DNA of 64,000 nt from JACKHO01 sp041398745 (GTDB taxonomy: Bacteria; Planctomycetota; Planctomycetia; Planctomycetales; Planctomycetaceae). Shown here in pieces: positions 35,301-44,100 of this stretch. Position numbers and translations under genes: made by a program. Position 1 is the stretch's first letter. Each line of letters opens with the position of its first letter. The notes under the pieces were generated by a model, which worked only from the letters and a program-made list of their open reading frames with translations, did no database searches and was not told where the DNA came from. The stretch covers positions 299,904 to 363,903 of the forward strand of contig JAWKUB010000009.1 of the NCBI GenBank assembly GCA_041398745.1. Direction: 5' to 3'.

Positions 35301-35388
35301 CCTCGATACTTGGGGGCTCCGCATGTTGCCAGGCCGCCTCGAACTCTCGCCTGAGCTTCTCATCGATTGGCCCTTCGAATTCGTTCAT
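32308..35388 (-). CDS. Membrane Ser/Thr protein kinase with extracytoplasmic TPR region
   Basis: 1026 residues. An N-terminal region (1-135, with two IEEYL/AEEYIERFP-like segments) found in planctomycete kinases precedes a complete kinase domain: Gly-loop LGEGGFG (148-154), Lys172, HRDIKPSN (catalytic Asp265), DFG (286-288), APE-equivalent SPEQ (317-320). One transmembrane helix lies at about 464-486, followed by a coiled-coil stretch (490-560) and TPR repeats to the end, which should lie outside. It probably senses something through the TPRs and phosphorylates a cytoplasmic target. The start overlaps the lipoprotein stop (ATGA), and the sigma factor is encoded next, so the sigma factor is the likely target; that is inference. 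Confidence 0.9.
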   Translation of the reverse strand: MNEFEGPIDEKLRREFEAAWQHAEPPSIEEYLPPHADSMFLPTLLELVLIDIEMRGKRNSVSGFEGNRIENYLEHFPHLNHDGALPELIEQEFRVRCQLGECPTAEEYIERFPQYVSSSADLPDVLPKRNGDRFLGQTIGPYKVLEKLGEGGFGLVYMAEQQAPVRRMVALKVIKPGMDSSAVIARFEAERQALALMDHENIARVFDGGTTETGQPYFVMELIKGVPITEYCDQNRLTTVQRLQLFQTVCRALHHAHQKGIIHRDIKPSNVLIALYDGKPVPKVIDFGVAKAIEQQLTERTMFTQFGQIIGTPQYMSPEQAELNQLDIDTRSDIYSLGVLLYEQLTGTTPLQLEDLRVAAFDEMLKIIRESEPPKPSTRLGKSGQQLATISAQRSVEPERLGRMVRGELDWIVMKALEKDRSRRYESASAFADDIVAYLKNEPVAACPPTVAYRLQKIVSKNWATLCIAAAFALVLVAGTVISSWQAFEARKQKGQAIHAQHETAQANNALRVALKRAQAETERAEFALQQSERARRRADAVSNFMRNTFQRVDPSQSGVDVRVADILAPAVAEARTSFSDDLIIRAMLLNSLGNAYVSLGSPADAIPQFRDALAILTDHPEADPHELNGVRTNLGAALVYGRSFDEAGPVLQPCLRYYLEANLPYDAADICLMLGHVEASSGNVDEAVRLSQQAFDLITQLPAVSEEAIVTIGERAINVLAQAKSYEQALKLHDELITRLDPDSTEQSTYLGALTIPAIPKVLSETGRTQEAVAHCETRTDMILKATGGTQVDIPRTRWMAAWMSACFDAYYSDRQFTPALGAIGMAYNIDFEILGESHGDTRFTGYKLGIALERTGKYSNAAALYHEYLTRPVGNSNSVGSVEYWNAAYRFVDCCVRCGEVDTAERWIEMTQKKAEDAPDVVVNLHIPRLQSARGMVLVGRKEYPKAESMLLSSLEQLQDLPLEEFPATSDVYERGVQRVIDLYRAWDKPDKVREWEERYEKEFGRADLRYCPPSDSVTEETSE

Positions 35389-36086
35389 CGTGTCGCCACC
35401 TCCAATTCGCTGACCGGTTCCTGCAAGCTCAATGGCGTCGCTTCTTCATCGAAGAACTCCAGTGAACCGAAAAGCTGTCGTTCAAATGCTTCGATTCTCA
35501 GGCGATCATGCGAAAGGTCGTAAGCATGTGCAACAATGAGCAATCGATTTTTCAGGACGTAGCCACGCATGGTGAGAATGTGTGCCCCGCCCACAGCTTC
35601 ACCCCAAACTTGGATGCCTCGGTGCTTGCTGGAAGAAAGTCGCTCTTGACTACGGACCGTATCGAAGCACGGCCGCAATATGCTCAAAATGGAGTCGTCG
35701 GTGTTGTCCGAATTGAACGGGATTTCTGCAATCTCAATCATGCCGAGATTAGTTTGGCAACGAAACTCATCTTCGTGGTGCTCTCCCGCGTCTGCGGCAC
35801 TAAGATCGCAGTCTCCAGGCACACTGATTGTGTACCGACCATTCCCAATCGAAATCTTTCTCCAAGGACATTCTGAGAGAACATCAACCCTTTTTGCGGC
35901 TATTGGGGTCCGTCGAGGAACCACAGCAGGTATGGCCTGATTATTCGCTGGAGCTGTCCTGTCCTTGTTGCAACCTGCGGAGCCCAGCACGAGTGCCATC
36001 ACGAGGAAGCGGGGAACCCATTTCAATTGAGTCGGAGAAAGATTGTTTAACAGGTTAATTCCGTAAAACATGGCGACGGTTGACAT
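35385..36086 (-). CDS. Lipoprotein, first gene of the kinase-sigma operon
   Basis: 233 residues with CAGGAG before the ATG. A longish N-region and a hydrophobic stretch end in LGSAGC (Cys39), a lipobox. The mature part has a small alpha/beta look with ECPWRKISIGNGRYTISVPGDCDL, EFRCQTNLGMIEIAEIPF and HILTMRGYVLKNRLLIVAHAYDLS. Three more cysteines could form disulfides. It is translationally coupled to the kinase. A sensor or ligand-presenting partner for the kinase's outside TPR region is a reasonable inference; the family is not recognised. Two-box element E lies 44 nt upstream. Confidence 0.7.
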   Translation of the reverse strand: MSTVAMFYGINLLNNLSPTQLKWVPRFLVMALVLGSAGCNKDRTAPANNQAIPAVVPRRTPIAAKRVDVLSECPWRKISIGNGRYTISVPGDCDLSAADAGEHHEDEFRCQTNLGMIEIAEIPFNSDNTDDSILSILRPCFDTVRSQERLSSSKHRGIQVWGEAVGGAHILTMRGYVLKNRLLIVAHAYDLSHDRLRIEAFERQLFGSLEFFDEEATPLSLQEPVSELEVATR

Positions 36087-36130
36087 TGCAGCAACTCCTG
36101 AAACGAAACAGCTGGGTGTTCGTAGTCAAG

Positions 36131-36158
36131 ATTGCGGTGTGCTTTGTCCTTTGGACAG
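36131..36158 (-). promoter_or_regulatory. Two-box promoter element E (variant)
   Basis: On the minus strand CTGTCCAA (36158-36151; two differences from TTGTCCAG) is followed after exactly 15 nt by GCAAT (36135-36131) and C, 44 nt before the ATG at 36086. Spacing, second box and position match the other four copies. It would drive the lipoprotein-kinase-sigma operon. Confidence 0.6.
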
Positions 36159-36271
36159 AAAACTTCGCGTTCAGTGCGAATTGTCTGGGCAATTCTCCAT
36201 GTAACCGATCGTACCTCTATCTCAGGGAATTTTCGGTCAGATTCGGACTAATAGAAAAAATCCAGAGAAGT

Positions 36272-36299
36272 TTGTCCAGGTGGTCCAGCAGTTTGCAAT
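36272..36299 (+). promoter_or_regulatory. Two-box promoter element C
   Basis: TTGTCCAG (36272-36279), a 15-nt spacer, GCAAT (36295-36299) and C, then 44 nt to the ATG at 36344. Confidence 0.75.
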
Positions 36300-36343
36300 C
36301 AACTTGTGATTGCAAGTATCACCACAAACGTCAGGAGAAAATC

Positions 36344-36583
36344 ATGCAAGCCCTCATCCAAACATTTCGAATTATTGTTGCTGGTCTCATGTATGCAGTC
36401 ATCACCCTGGCTTTGACGGTGATGGTCTGGACAATGCTCGGTGCCCTTCTCATTTCGCTCGCTCAGTTGGCGGGGATGAGCCAATCAATGGCGACACAAC
36501 TGTCGCCGCTGTTGCTACCCGTCATTGGTCTCCTCGTCGGTCGATTTGCCATTCAAGACTTTCGAAGGAGAATGGAACAATAA
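36344..36583 (+). CDS. Small two-helix membrane protein, regulon member
   Basis: 79 residues from the ATG at 36344 with AGGAGA upstream. The reading frame is open for a further 88 codons upstream, but that part is not protein-like and covers the promoter element, so I reject the longer start. Two hydrophobic helices (about 8-38 and 50-68) are followed by a short basic tail FAIQDFRRRMEQ. No family is recognised. It is divergent from the kinase operon, each side having its own two-box element. Confidence 0.65.
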   Translation: MQALIQTFRIIVAGLMYAVITLALTVMVWTMLGALLISLAQLAGMSQSMATQLSPLLLPVIGLLVGRFAIQDFRRRMEQ

Positions 36584-36670
36584 AGCTGATCGTCGGCAAG
36601 CAATTAGGTCGTCTGAGTTCTTTTCTGCGTCCCTTCCTGAATCGGAATCGTCGTCGGTGAGTTTCTCGCC

Positions 36671-36900
36671 CTACTTCAATACCTTCATAATCGCATCGGC
36701 GACTTGCTGTCCCAGGAAATCGTACCCCGCAGCGTTGAAATGAACGTCGTTCGGATTCTGCATCTCGCCCAGATGCGGTGTAACGGCAGTGAATAAGTCG
36801 TCAGTCGCCACGCCGTATTTCGACATGATCTCTGCTGCCGCATTGTTGGGTTCCACAATCGAAGCCGCTGTCTGTAGACGCTGGTCAGAAAACGTAGCGC
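36671..36900 (-). pseudogene. C-terminal fragment of an SGNH/GDSL hydrolase
   Basis: About 70 residues ending in TAG read QRLQTAASIVEPNNAAAEIM, then EMQNPNDVHFNAAGYDFLGQ and a VADAI tail. NPNDVHFNAAGY carries the DxxH pair that forms the catalytic Asp-His end of SGNH hydrolases. The Ser and Gly blocks are missing because the sequence above about 36900 is unrelated and runs into IS-like sequence. It is a gene remnant. Confidence 0.65.
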
Positions 36901-37015
36901 TTGGTGGGGTGGATGTGACGGAATAAAAGTTTAGCACCCAGATGATCACTTGTTGTCAGATGTTCAGACTGTTGTTTTTGACCAATCGTTTGAGATTTCC
37001 GACAGCGAGGGACGG

Positions 37016-37176
37016 GTGTTCACTGATATGCAACAGATTTCAAAGTTTGCTTTGAGAAGCAAAACTGCGGGCAGAGATTCGTCGTCGCGTGTTGACGGGT
37101 GAGATCAGTAAACGTGCGGCGTGTCGTGAATACGACATTCACTGGGAGACGCTCCAGAAGATTCTCACGCACACCG
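37016..37176 (+). pseudogene. IS21-family istA fragment
   Basis: The plus strand encodes AEIRRRVLTGEISKRAACRE and a following HWETLQKILTH block, the N-terminal helix-turn-helix of IstA transposases. A VFTDMQQ start lies in another frame at 37016, so a frameshift separates the two. The homology stops at about 37176, where a different element begins. Upstream, 36960-36985 (TGTTCAGACTGTTGTTTTTG) could be the IS21 left end. Confidence 0.6.
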
Positions 37177-37179
37177 AGA

Positions 37180-37925
37180 TTCGGAACTTCAAATTGAATG
37201 TAAGTGCGCGTTTCCTGGCGTCCATGCCGAGGCTTTTGCGGTTGGTCGACCAGTCGTTCGTGAGCGACATCGGCGAAGTCATTCTCGACGTGTTCTGTGA
37301 CAAATTCGAGGGCCGCCTGATACAGCAATCCTGGTTCTTTTTGAGTGAGAGAACGTAGTTCCCTTTGCCGTTCACAATTTATCTGCAATGGCGGTTTGAG
37401 TTCCCATGGCATCGATCGTAATGACCGCACCATCCAGGTCAATCAGTCGCAACAGCCTGGGAATCGCTGTGATTTCATTGGATTTTTCCTCGGTGGGAAC
37501 CTGAGCCAGCGTAAGCCCCTGCTCCGAAGCCCATACGCTGACCAAATGCAAAGGTCCCAAACCATGCCTCGCGTCACGACTCCCTTTGAGGCATTTTCCG
37601 TCGATGGCCACGTGTCTTTGTTCACCTTCTTTCTTGCTCTCCCAGAAGTGCTTCGATCCATGAGACGAAACAACTCTGAAACGCTTCGGGATGAAGAGCG
37701 CACAGGACCCGGCGAAACACATCGCGCGAAGGAATACCGTGCGGCAAATCGAGGATGTCCGGAAGAAGGCTCTGCTTCGACTCGGCCCACTTGCGAATCC
37801 CCGTGGGACCATCAGCCCCCGCCAGAACTCCCATCACCGAAATCGAAACAACCGACACCAACGGATGCCTCCGATTCACCGCCGACCTGGGATCTTCCTA
37901 ACTCATTAAAGCCGCCGTCAACTCT
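37180..37925 (-). pseudogene. Frameshifted ISAs1-type transposase remnant
   Basis: Read on the minus strand from 37925, the transposase passes through at least three frames: EDPRSAVNRRHPLVSV and SVMGVLAGADGPTGIRKWAE (37622-37879), then HVAIDGKCLKGSRDARHGLG, PLHLVSVWASEQGLTL and ITIDAMGTQTAIADKL (37372-37640), then LLYQAALEFVTEHVENDFAD and TYIQFEVPNLG (about 37180-37340). These are the DDE blocks of the ISAs1 / H-repeat family. Frameshifts and an early stop make it inactive, and its C-terminal end is cut by the istA fragment. Confidence 0.85.
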
Positions 37926-38066
37926 TCTAACGTCGCCGCCTGATTCCTACGCGCACGCCACTTCCTCCATGTCATCAACCGAATGAACAGGAACGAAGAC
38001 TTATCAAATCAACACCACGAGCGCAACCCCACCCAGCCCCCCTCGTCAACCCAAAGTGCGCGCTGA
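37926..38066. other. Junction between the ISAs1 remnant and the WD40 remnant
   Basis: This short stretch continues the ISAs1 5' region and then changes abruptly into a WD40 coding frame after a TGA at 38064. No gene is seen. Confidence 0.4.
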
Positions 38067-39494
38067 CCGTGGCTCGTCGGGCACGAGATTAATGTTGTCG
38101 ACATCGCTTTCAGTCCTGATGGCAGTCAAATTGCCACATCCAGCAGCGATCACACAATTCGAATTTGGGACGCCCGGACTGGCGAAAGCATCTCGCGGTT
38201 GAATGGGCATGAGGCAGGCGTCACGGGGCTTGTGTTCAGTCCCGATGGCAGGCGAATTGCTTCGACCGGTTTCGACCGAAGAATAAAGCTCTGGGATGTT
38301 CCGAACGGGAGAGAGATTTTCACAATACATCAAGGTGCACCCGGCGCACACGGTCTTACTTTTAGCCCGGACGGCACCCGCAACGCCGCCGGCATGGAGA
38401 ACGGAACGATCAATTTCTTCGATGCTCCGACAGAATGGGAAGCCATGTCATTGAGCGGTCACACCGCCCCACCTATCCACTTTAGCTTCAGTGATGACGG
38501 CAGCCGAATTTACTCGGAGTCGCAAAATGAGAAGCTTGTCTGGGACGTCGCAAGACAAGAAGTTGATTGGAGTACAATGTGGGAGTTCCCAGCCGAAGAG
38601 GCAACGATTTCTCCCAACGGACGTTGGCTTATCAGCGGCGACAGGAACGAAATTCTCCTGGTAGACCTGGAATTAAAGAACACACCAATTCAAAAAGAGT
38701 ACCGAGCACGGAAAGCCCAGTTTGATTCGGCCTGGCATCTGGAACAGGCGAACGGAGCGGCTGGAGCGAAGAACTGGTTCGCGGCGACTCTCCATTTTGC
38801 GTTGCTTGTGAAAAATGCCCCTGAGCAAGTTGCGTATCACGATGGTCTGCTGTTGCCCTTTGACGAACTGAAATCACAGTCTGAGCAGGCAGGTCGTGAC
38901 ATCGAGCCTTACCTGTCGCCGGTGGCCACTGAAACGCTCAAGCTGACGCCCGTCGACGAACGGTCGAATCCCAGCTTTGAAGAGCCACGCATTCGAAAAG
39001 AAGCTTTTGAATTCCGCACCGCAATTCCGGGTTGGCGATCAACGCGTGGACTGTTTGAAATCTGGCCGACAGGCTTCCTTGGGGTCCCAGCGTACGACGG
39101 CAATCAATTCGTGGAACTCAATGCGAGGAACGAAGGAGCTTTGTACAAGGACGTAACAAACATCGAGAAAGACACCTCAATCGAATTCACGTTCGCTCAC
39201 CGCGGTCGGAACGGCGAAGACACACTGAAACTCATCATCACCGATTTAGGTGCCGACAACGCACCCGGCGGTGGCGACGACACCGAGCTATTTGCCAAAG
39301 AATACACCACTGGCAACAGGGAATGGGGGGTGTACGACAACAAAGCCGAGCCCGAGATTAAGTCGCTCGGAAACAGAGTGCGTTTTGCATTCTCGGCCGT
39401 CAGCGCGGCAAGTGGACGAGGAACTGGCAATGCCGAAGGAAACTTTCTGGACGCAGCCCATGTCGGTGCTGCTGTCATGAGGCCAAATCGATGA
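38067..39494 (+). pseudogene. 5'-truncated WD40-repeat protein
   Basis: The frame is open from just after a stop at 38064 and begins in the middle of a WD40 unit (GHEINVVDIAFSPDGSQIAT), so the start and any upstream domain are lost. About four WD40 repeats follow (HTIRIWDARTGES, RIKLWDVPNGRE, LVWDVARQE), then a helical region (about residues 220-300) and a C-terminal beta-rich domain (GWRSTRGLFEIWPTGF, YDGNQFVELNARNEGALYKD, GADNAPGGGDDTELF) that looks like a DUF642-type carbohydrate-binding fold. Intact relatives of this kind are often attached to Ser/Thr kinases in planctomycetes. There is no promoter or start signal, and the flanking IS remnants show how the 5' part was lost. Confidence 0.6.
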
Positions 39495-39766
39495 TTTTCG
39501 GCGGACTGGACTAACTGAACAACCATAATCTCCACCGCACCCGAGAATACACAACGTCGCTTCAATCAAGCCACGACTGGCTAATGCGGTGACGAAACGC
39601 CCCAACGGCCGCGCTTTCACCGTCTAACTTTCTGCCAATGCACGGCTTCTGAAGTGCCTTGTTGCGGCAAACTCGGCTTGCGTAGCGGAAAGAATCAAAT
39701 ATCATAGATCAACTTTTGCCGATATTAGGTAGTGGGGTCTTCCCAAGTTTTCCTGGAGTTTGTGCG
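39495..39766. other. Intergenic region, nothing recognised
   Basis: No gene, hairpin with T-run or repeat seen. The promoter of the DUF1501 gene should lie in its second half. Confidence 0.4.
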
Positions 39767-41080
39767 ATGATTGACTTTCTGTGCGGACCGCGGCGGTCAA
39801 ATTGTGAAGGGCTCTCTCGACGTGATTTCATGCGTGTCGGCGGACTTGGACTCGGTGCGGGAGTTGCAGGACTCACCACATCCGATTTGCTGCGTCAGCA
39901 GGCTGCTGCTGGAGAATTGGGACCAACGGCGGACAAGTCAGTTATTTGGCTGTGGCTCAGTGGCGGCCCAACGCAGGTTGAAACCTTCGATCCTAAAATG
40001 ACAGCCCCTTCGGAGTACCGGAGCGTTACGGGCGAAGTTCAGACGGTACTCCCCGGTGTTACCCTCGGTGGTAACTTTGAACGCATGGCCCAGGTTGCTG
40101 ACCGAATGGCCTTTGTGCGTTCGTTTGCACATACCAACAGCGGCCACTCTGGCGGAACGCACTACGTCATGACCGGCTACGACAACCGGCTGGCCGATAA
40201 CGGAGCTGTTGCGAATCGACCATTTCTGGGGTCCATTGTTTCACGGGTTCGAGGGACGAACCATCCTACCACGGGACTGCCAACCTATGTGCGACTCGGC
40301 GGCATTTACGCCGATGGTCCTGCATTTTTGGGAACGGCGTTTGGACCGTTTGATCCTGGCGGAGAAGCACGCCGAAACATGGCTCTCACAGTGGACCGCA
40401 CACGGCTCGACAACCGCCGCGAGATGTTGAGCGGTATCGACAATGTGCGCCGTGAAATTGATCGCTCTGGCCTCATGGAAGGACTCGATTCATTTGACCA
40501 GCAGGCCTTCGATTTGATTCTGAGCCGCGCTCAGCAGTCGTTCGATTTGAAGTACGAAGATCCACGAGTTGTTGATCGATACGGCCCAGGGTTGGGACAA
40601 CAGTTGCTGCAGGCTCGGCGACTCTGCGAGTCCGGGGTGGGTTTTGTCACCCTGAATTACGGCGGTTGGGACATGCACGGCAACATCAAGCAGGAAATGG
40701 ATCGTCGCGGCCCAGAAGTGGACCGGGCGGTTGCTGCTCTGGTTGAGGACCTGGATCAACGTGGACAGTTGGACAACGTCCTGCTGGTCATTAGTGGTGA
40801 ATTCGGTCGGACGCCGAAAATCAACGGAGGTGCCGGACGCGATCACTGGGCACCACTCAGCACACTCGCCCTGGCCGGTGGTGGTCTTCAAATGGGACAG
40901 GTCGTCGGTGAGTCGGCGGAGAAGGTCGACGTCCCCAAGACAACGCCCATTACACCACAGGATTTGATGGCAACAATTTTCCAGGTTCTGAATATCGATC
41001 AGCGTGCTCAGTTCACGAATCAATCAGGACGACCGACTTATATGATCGAAACCGGAAAGCCCATCGAAGAACTCGTCTAG
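39767..41080 (+). CDS. DUF1501 protein with Tat signal
   Basis: 437 residues from the ATG at 39767 with TGGAG upstream; the frame is open 17 codons further but has no start signal. The Tat motif LSRRDFMRVGGLGLGAGVAG shows folded export. DUF1501 features follow: VIWLWLSGGPTQVETFDPK, GGTHYVMTGYDN, GWDMHGNIKQEMDRRG, LLVISGEFGRTPKINGGAGRDHW near the C-terminus. The fold is alkaline-phosphatase-like with His/Asp/Glu residues that could bind metal. Its activity is unknown; DUF1501 genes usually travel with DUF1549/DUF1553 genes, as here. Confidence 0.9.
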   Translation: MIDFLCGPRRSNCEGLSRRDFMRVGGLGLGAGVAGLTTSDLLRQQAAAGELGPTADKSVIWLWLSGGPTQVETFDPKMTAPSEYRSVTGEVQTVLPGVTLGGNFERMAQVADRMAFVRSFAHTNSGHSGGTHYVMTGYDNRLADNGAVANRPFLGSIVSRVRGTNHPTTGLPTYVRLGGIYADGPAFLGTAFGPFDPGGEARRNMALTVDRTRLDNRREMLSGIDNVRREIDRSGLMEGLDSFDQQAFDLILSRAQQSFDLKYEDPRVVDRYGPGLGQQLLQARRLCESGVGFVTLNYGGWDMHGNIKQEMDRRGPEVDRAVAALVEDLDQRGQLDNVLLVISGEFGRTPKINGGAGRDHWAPLSTLALAGGGLQMGQVVGESAEKVDVPKTTPITPQDLMATIFQVLNIDQRAQFTNQSGRPTYMIETGKPIEELV

Positions 41081-41110
41081 GAGATGCTTCATCCGTTTGA
41101 ACTGGAACAG

Positions 41111-41142
41111 AGAAAGGCCACTGATTCGTCAGTGGCCTTTCT
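41111..41142. terminator. Bidirectional terminator with UUCG tetraloop
   Basis: A perfect 14-bp stem AGAAAGGCCACTGA/TCAGTGGCCTTTCT closed by TTCG (41125-41128) sits between the convergent DUF1501 gene and the WD40 operon. The AAA/TTT flanks serve both directions. Confidence 0.85.
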
Positions 41143-41174
41143 GCATTTGTGATGTTGGGCGAATCGTTTTGCGA

Positions 41175-44100
41175 TTAGGGTGATGCCTGGGCCGAGGGCG
41201 CTTCCAGCTTGCGAAGCAGTTGCCCGTTCTGACCGTTCCAGATTGTAATTGATCCCGACGCGTCACCCGCGGCCACAATACTACGGTCCGGGGTACAGGC
41301 AACACAGTGGGGCCAGACCTGGATGTCACCAAAGTTGCGTTCCAGCCCGCCGTTCGAAGCATTGTGGAACCGTACCAGCTTGTCGCCACAACTTGTCACA
41401 ATGCTGTCCGTCTCTCCAATGTATTGAACCGACGTGACGTGACGCGAAAACTGGTTTTCAATGGTTCTTTGCTGGTCGGCACTGTCGGCTTCCCAGACCT
41501 TTACGGTGTTGTCTGCTCCCGCGGAGACAATCACCTGCCCGTTCCCTTTCCAGTCAACGCCCAGCACGTAGTTCGTGTGTCCTTCGAACCGGTGGAGTTG
41601 CTGACCACTTTCAATGTCGAACGTGCGCAGATATTTGTCGGCACCGCCCGAGGCAATGTGGCGGCCATCTGGTGAGAAACGAGCTGAATAGATGACGTCG
41701 TCATGGGCCTGGGGCAGTGACAGCAGGACCTTGCCTTCGGCGATGTCGTACACCTGCAGTTCCCCATTCCTGGACGGAACACCGCCCGCAAACAGCAGGC
41801 GGGAGGCATCTGAATTGAAGTCGACAGAGGTGACGCGGTGTGAAATCGTTTGGGAATCATCCACGCTGCCGATGGTTCGTTCGAGTGTCCATCCGGGGCT
41901 CACTTCCCAGAGTCGGGCCGTTTTGTCGGCTGAAATTGAAACGAACATTCCCTCTTCGGTAAATACAGCGGCCGGAAGCGGTGCGGTATGGGCAGCGAAA
42001 GCGGAGAGCGCGGCGCCTGTTTCCGCATCCCACAAATGGGCACTGGCAAACTCTCCAGCGGTGAGCAGGGTCGCTCCATCCGGCGAGAAGGTCACTGAGC
42101 GGATTGCAAGGTCAGCCTCCTGAGCGGCGGTATTCGCTGCGGTGACAATTTCCTGTGCCTGCATCTGCACCGCTTCGGCTTGCGTAACCAACTCCTTGCG
42201 GGTCGGGACAAGGTCCTGAGCGACCTTGAGTTCCTGGGCAGCGAGTACGTGTTGTTGAGCCAGTAGATTCTGGTTGGCAAGTGACGTCTTCAGTGTAGTG
42301 AGAGCGTCGGTAAATGGTTTCTGGGTTCCTGTAACCGACTGAGCGGCGGTATTGGCCAGCGTCGCCATTTCCTGTGCCTGTTTCGTCGGCGCCTGAACCG
42401 CTGCCGTGGCCGTTTGCGACTCCTGTTGGCAACGGGTCAGTTCTTCCATGGCCTTCGCGACGAGCGTTTTGAGTTCTTCATTAGCCGGAGAACTGTTGGA
42501 TGCCTGCTGCAGCCGCTGCATTGTTGTCTGCGCAAGCTGCATGGCGGCTGTGGCTTCGCGGGCAGCGGACTCAGCCGTTTCTTTTGCAGCCAGCGCCGCT
42601 TTGGCTTTCGAAGTTGCTTCCAGCGCCGCTTTTTCGGCGACAAGCTTTTCCTGACGCGCCTTCTCGAGTGCTGCCTCGTTCTTCTTAACCTCCTCGTTCG
42701 CCTTGGCGAGGTTGTCGGCCAAAGTTTTCTCAGCGTTCGTACGTGTCGGCAAATCCTGCTCTGCCTGTTGCAGCAGTTGCTTAGCAGCGTTCAATCGAGC
42801 ATTAGCTGCCGTGAGCTGTTGCTGTGCGCGCGTCTGGGCAATGCGTCGCCGCACGTCGCCTCGCATTTCCGCGATTTGTTGCCCATTGATATTGAACAAC
42901 TTTGCTGTGTGATTCTCGCTGGCTGATGCAAGTCGTTGTCCGTCAGGTCGGATCGCAATCGAGTTGACCGGTCCACCATGATTGAACTGCTGCATCGCCT
43001 GGCCAGATTCCAGGTTCCATCGACGAATTGTCGTGTCGGTACTTCCCGCGAAGACCTGCCTTGGATTCTCCGGAATGGCGGCCAGCGCATTCACTGGTCC
43101 ACCATGACCGGGAACCGTTCTCAGGTAGGATGGCTCCCAGGATTTGGTCCCTGTAATTGATGTGACCAAGATCGCTGCCTTCTGACCGGTTGGGGGAACG
43201 TCGAGCCGTAGCGGAACTGCTTCGACTTTGATGATTGGACCATTTCCCCCGGCGAATTGTTCGAGGAACTGACCTGACTGAAAATCGTACAGCCGGGAAA
43301 CAGGAAGCTCGCCGCCCGTGGCGACAATGACTTTCGAATTATCTGCCGAGAAGGCCACGTGGGTTGCCGGTCCCGGCAGCCCGCTGATTTGTTGGGCCCC
43401 CACACCTCCTCCGGAACTATTCCACAGACGAACCTGGGAATTCTCACCGGCGGTCGCCAGGATATTGCCATCGGAGGAAATCCCCATATCGAGCACTTTC
43501 GCGCCATGGCTCGTGGCAAATGTCTGTTGGGCATTCTGAGTGTTATAACCTCGGAAGGAACCATCTGCGGCTGTCGCGAAGAGTACCTGCCCGTTGGGAT
43601 GGTATTCGAGTGCCGTAATGGGCTGAGCAATCCCCTCGAAGCGCCTTTGGAAAACCATCGTCCAGGAATCCAATTGTCCCTGGCGATTCAGCGTGGCGAG
43701 CGGTGCCGCGGCCTGCGTGAATTGTGCCAACGTCAGGTTTGCCGTTGGCAACACTTCCAACACGTGCTGACCTGGCACATTCCAGACCGACAACTCACCG
43801 TCGCTCGTAACGGCGGCAAGTTGTTGTCCATCCACAGAAAGACCGACGCTTGATATTGGTTGAGTAAATCCCGTCAGTGTCTGCAGCGTGTTGCCGTTGT
43901 CGGTTTGAATGACGCGGATTTGGCGATCATCTCCCGCAAACACGAGTCGCTGGCCATCACTCGATTGGGCGAAGGCGGTGATCGCCGTCGGCAGATTGAA
44001 AGCTCGCGTCTGCGAACCATCAGCTGGATTCCAGAACCGCACGCTCTTGTCCGCTGAAACGGAGTAAAGCTGCCCGCCGAATGTCCCCGCCGCGATGACG

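Noticed and set aside
36280..36299. A second GGTCCAG copy just inside element C
   Set aside because: It lies in the spacer and has no GCAAT at 15 nt; only the first copy has the conserved geometry.
36080..36343. A longer start for the small membrane protein at 36344
   Set aside because: The extra 88 codons are not protein-like, overlap the two-box promoter, and the ATG at 36344 has AGGAGA upstream.
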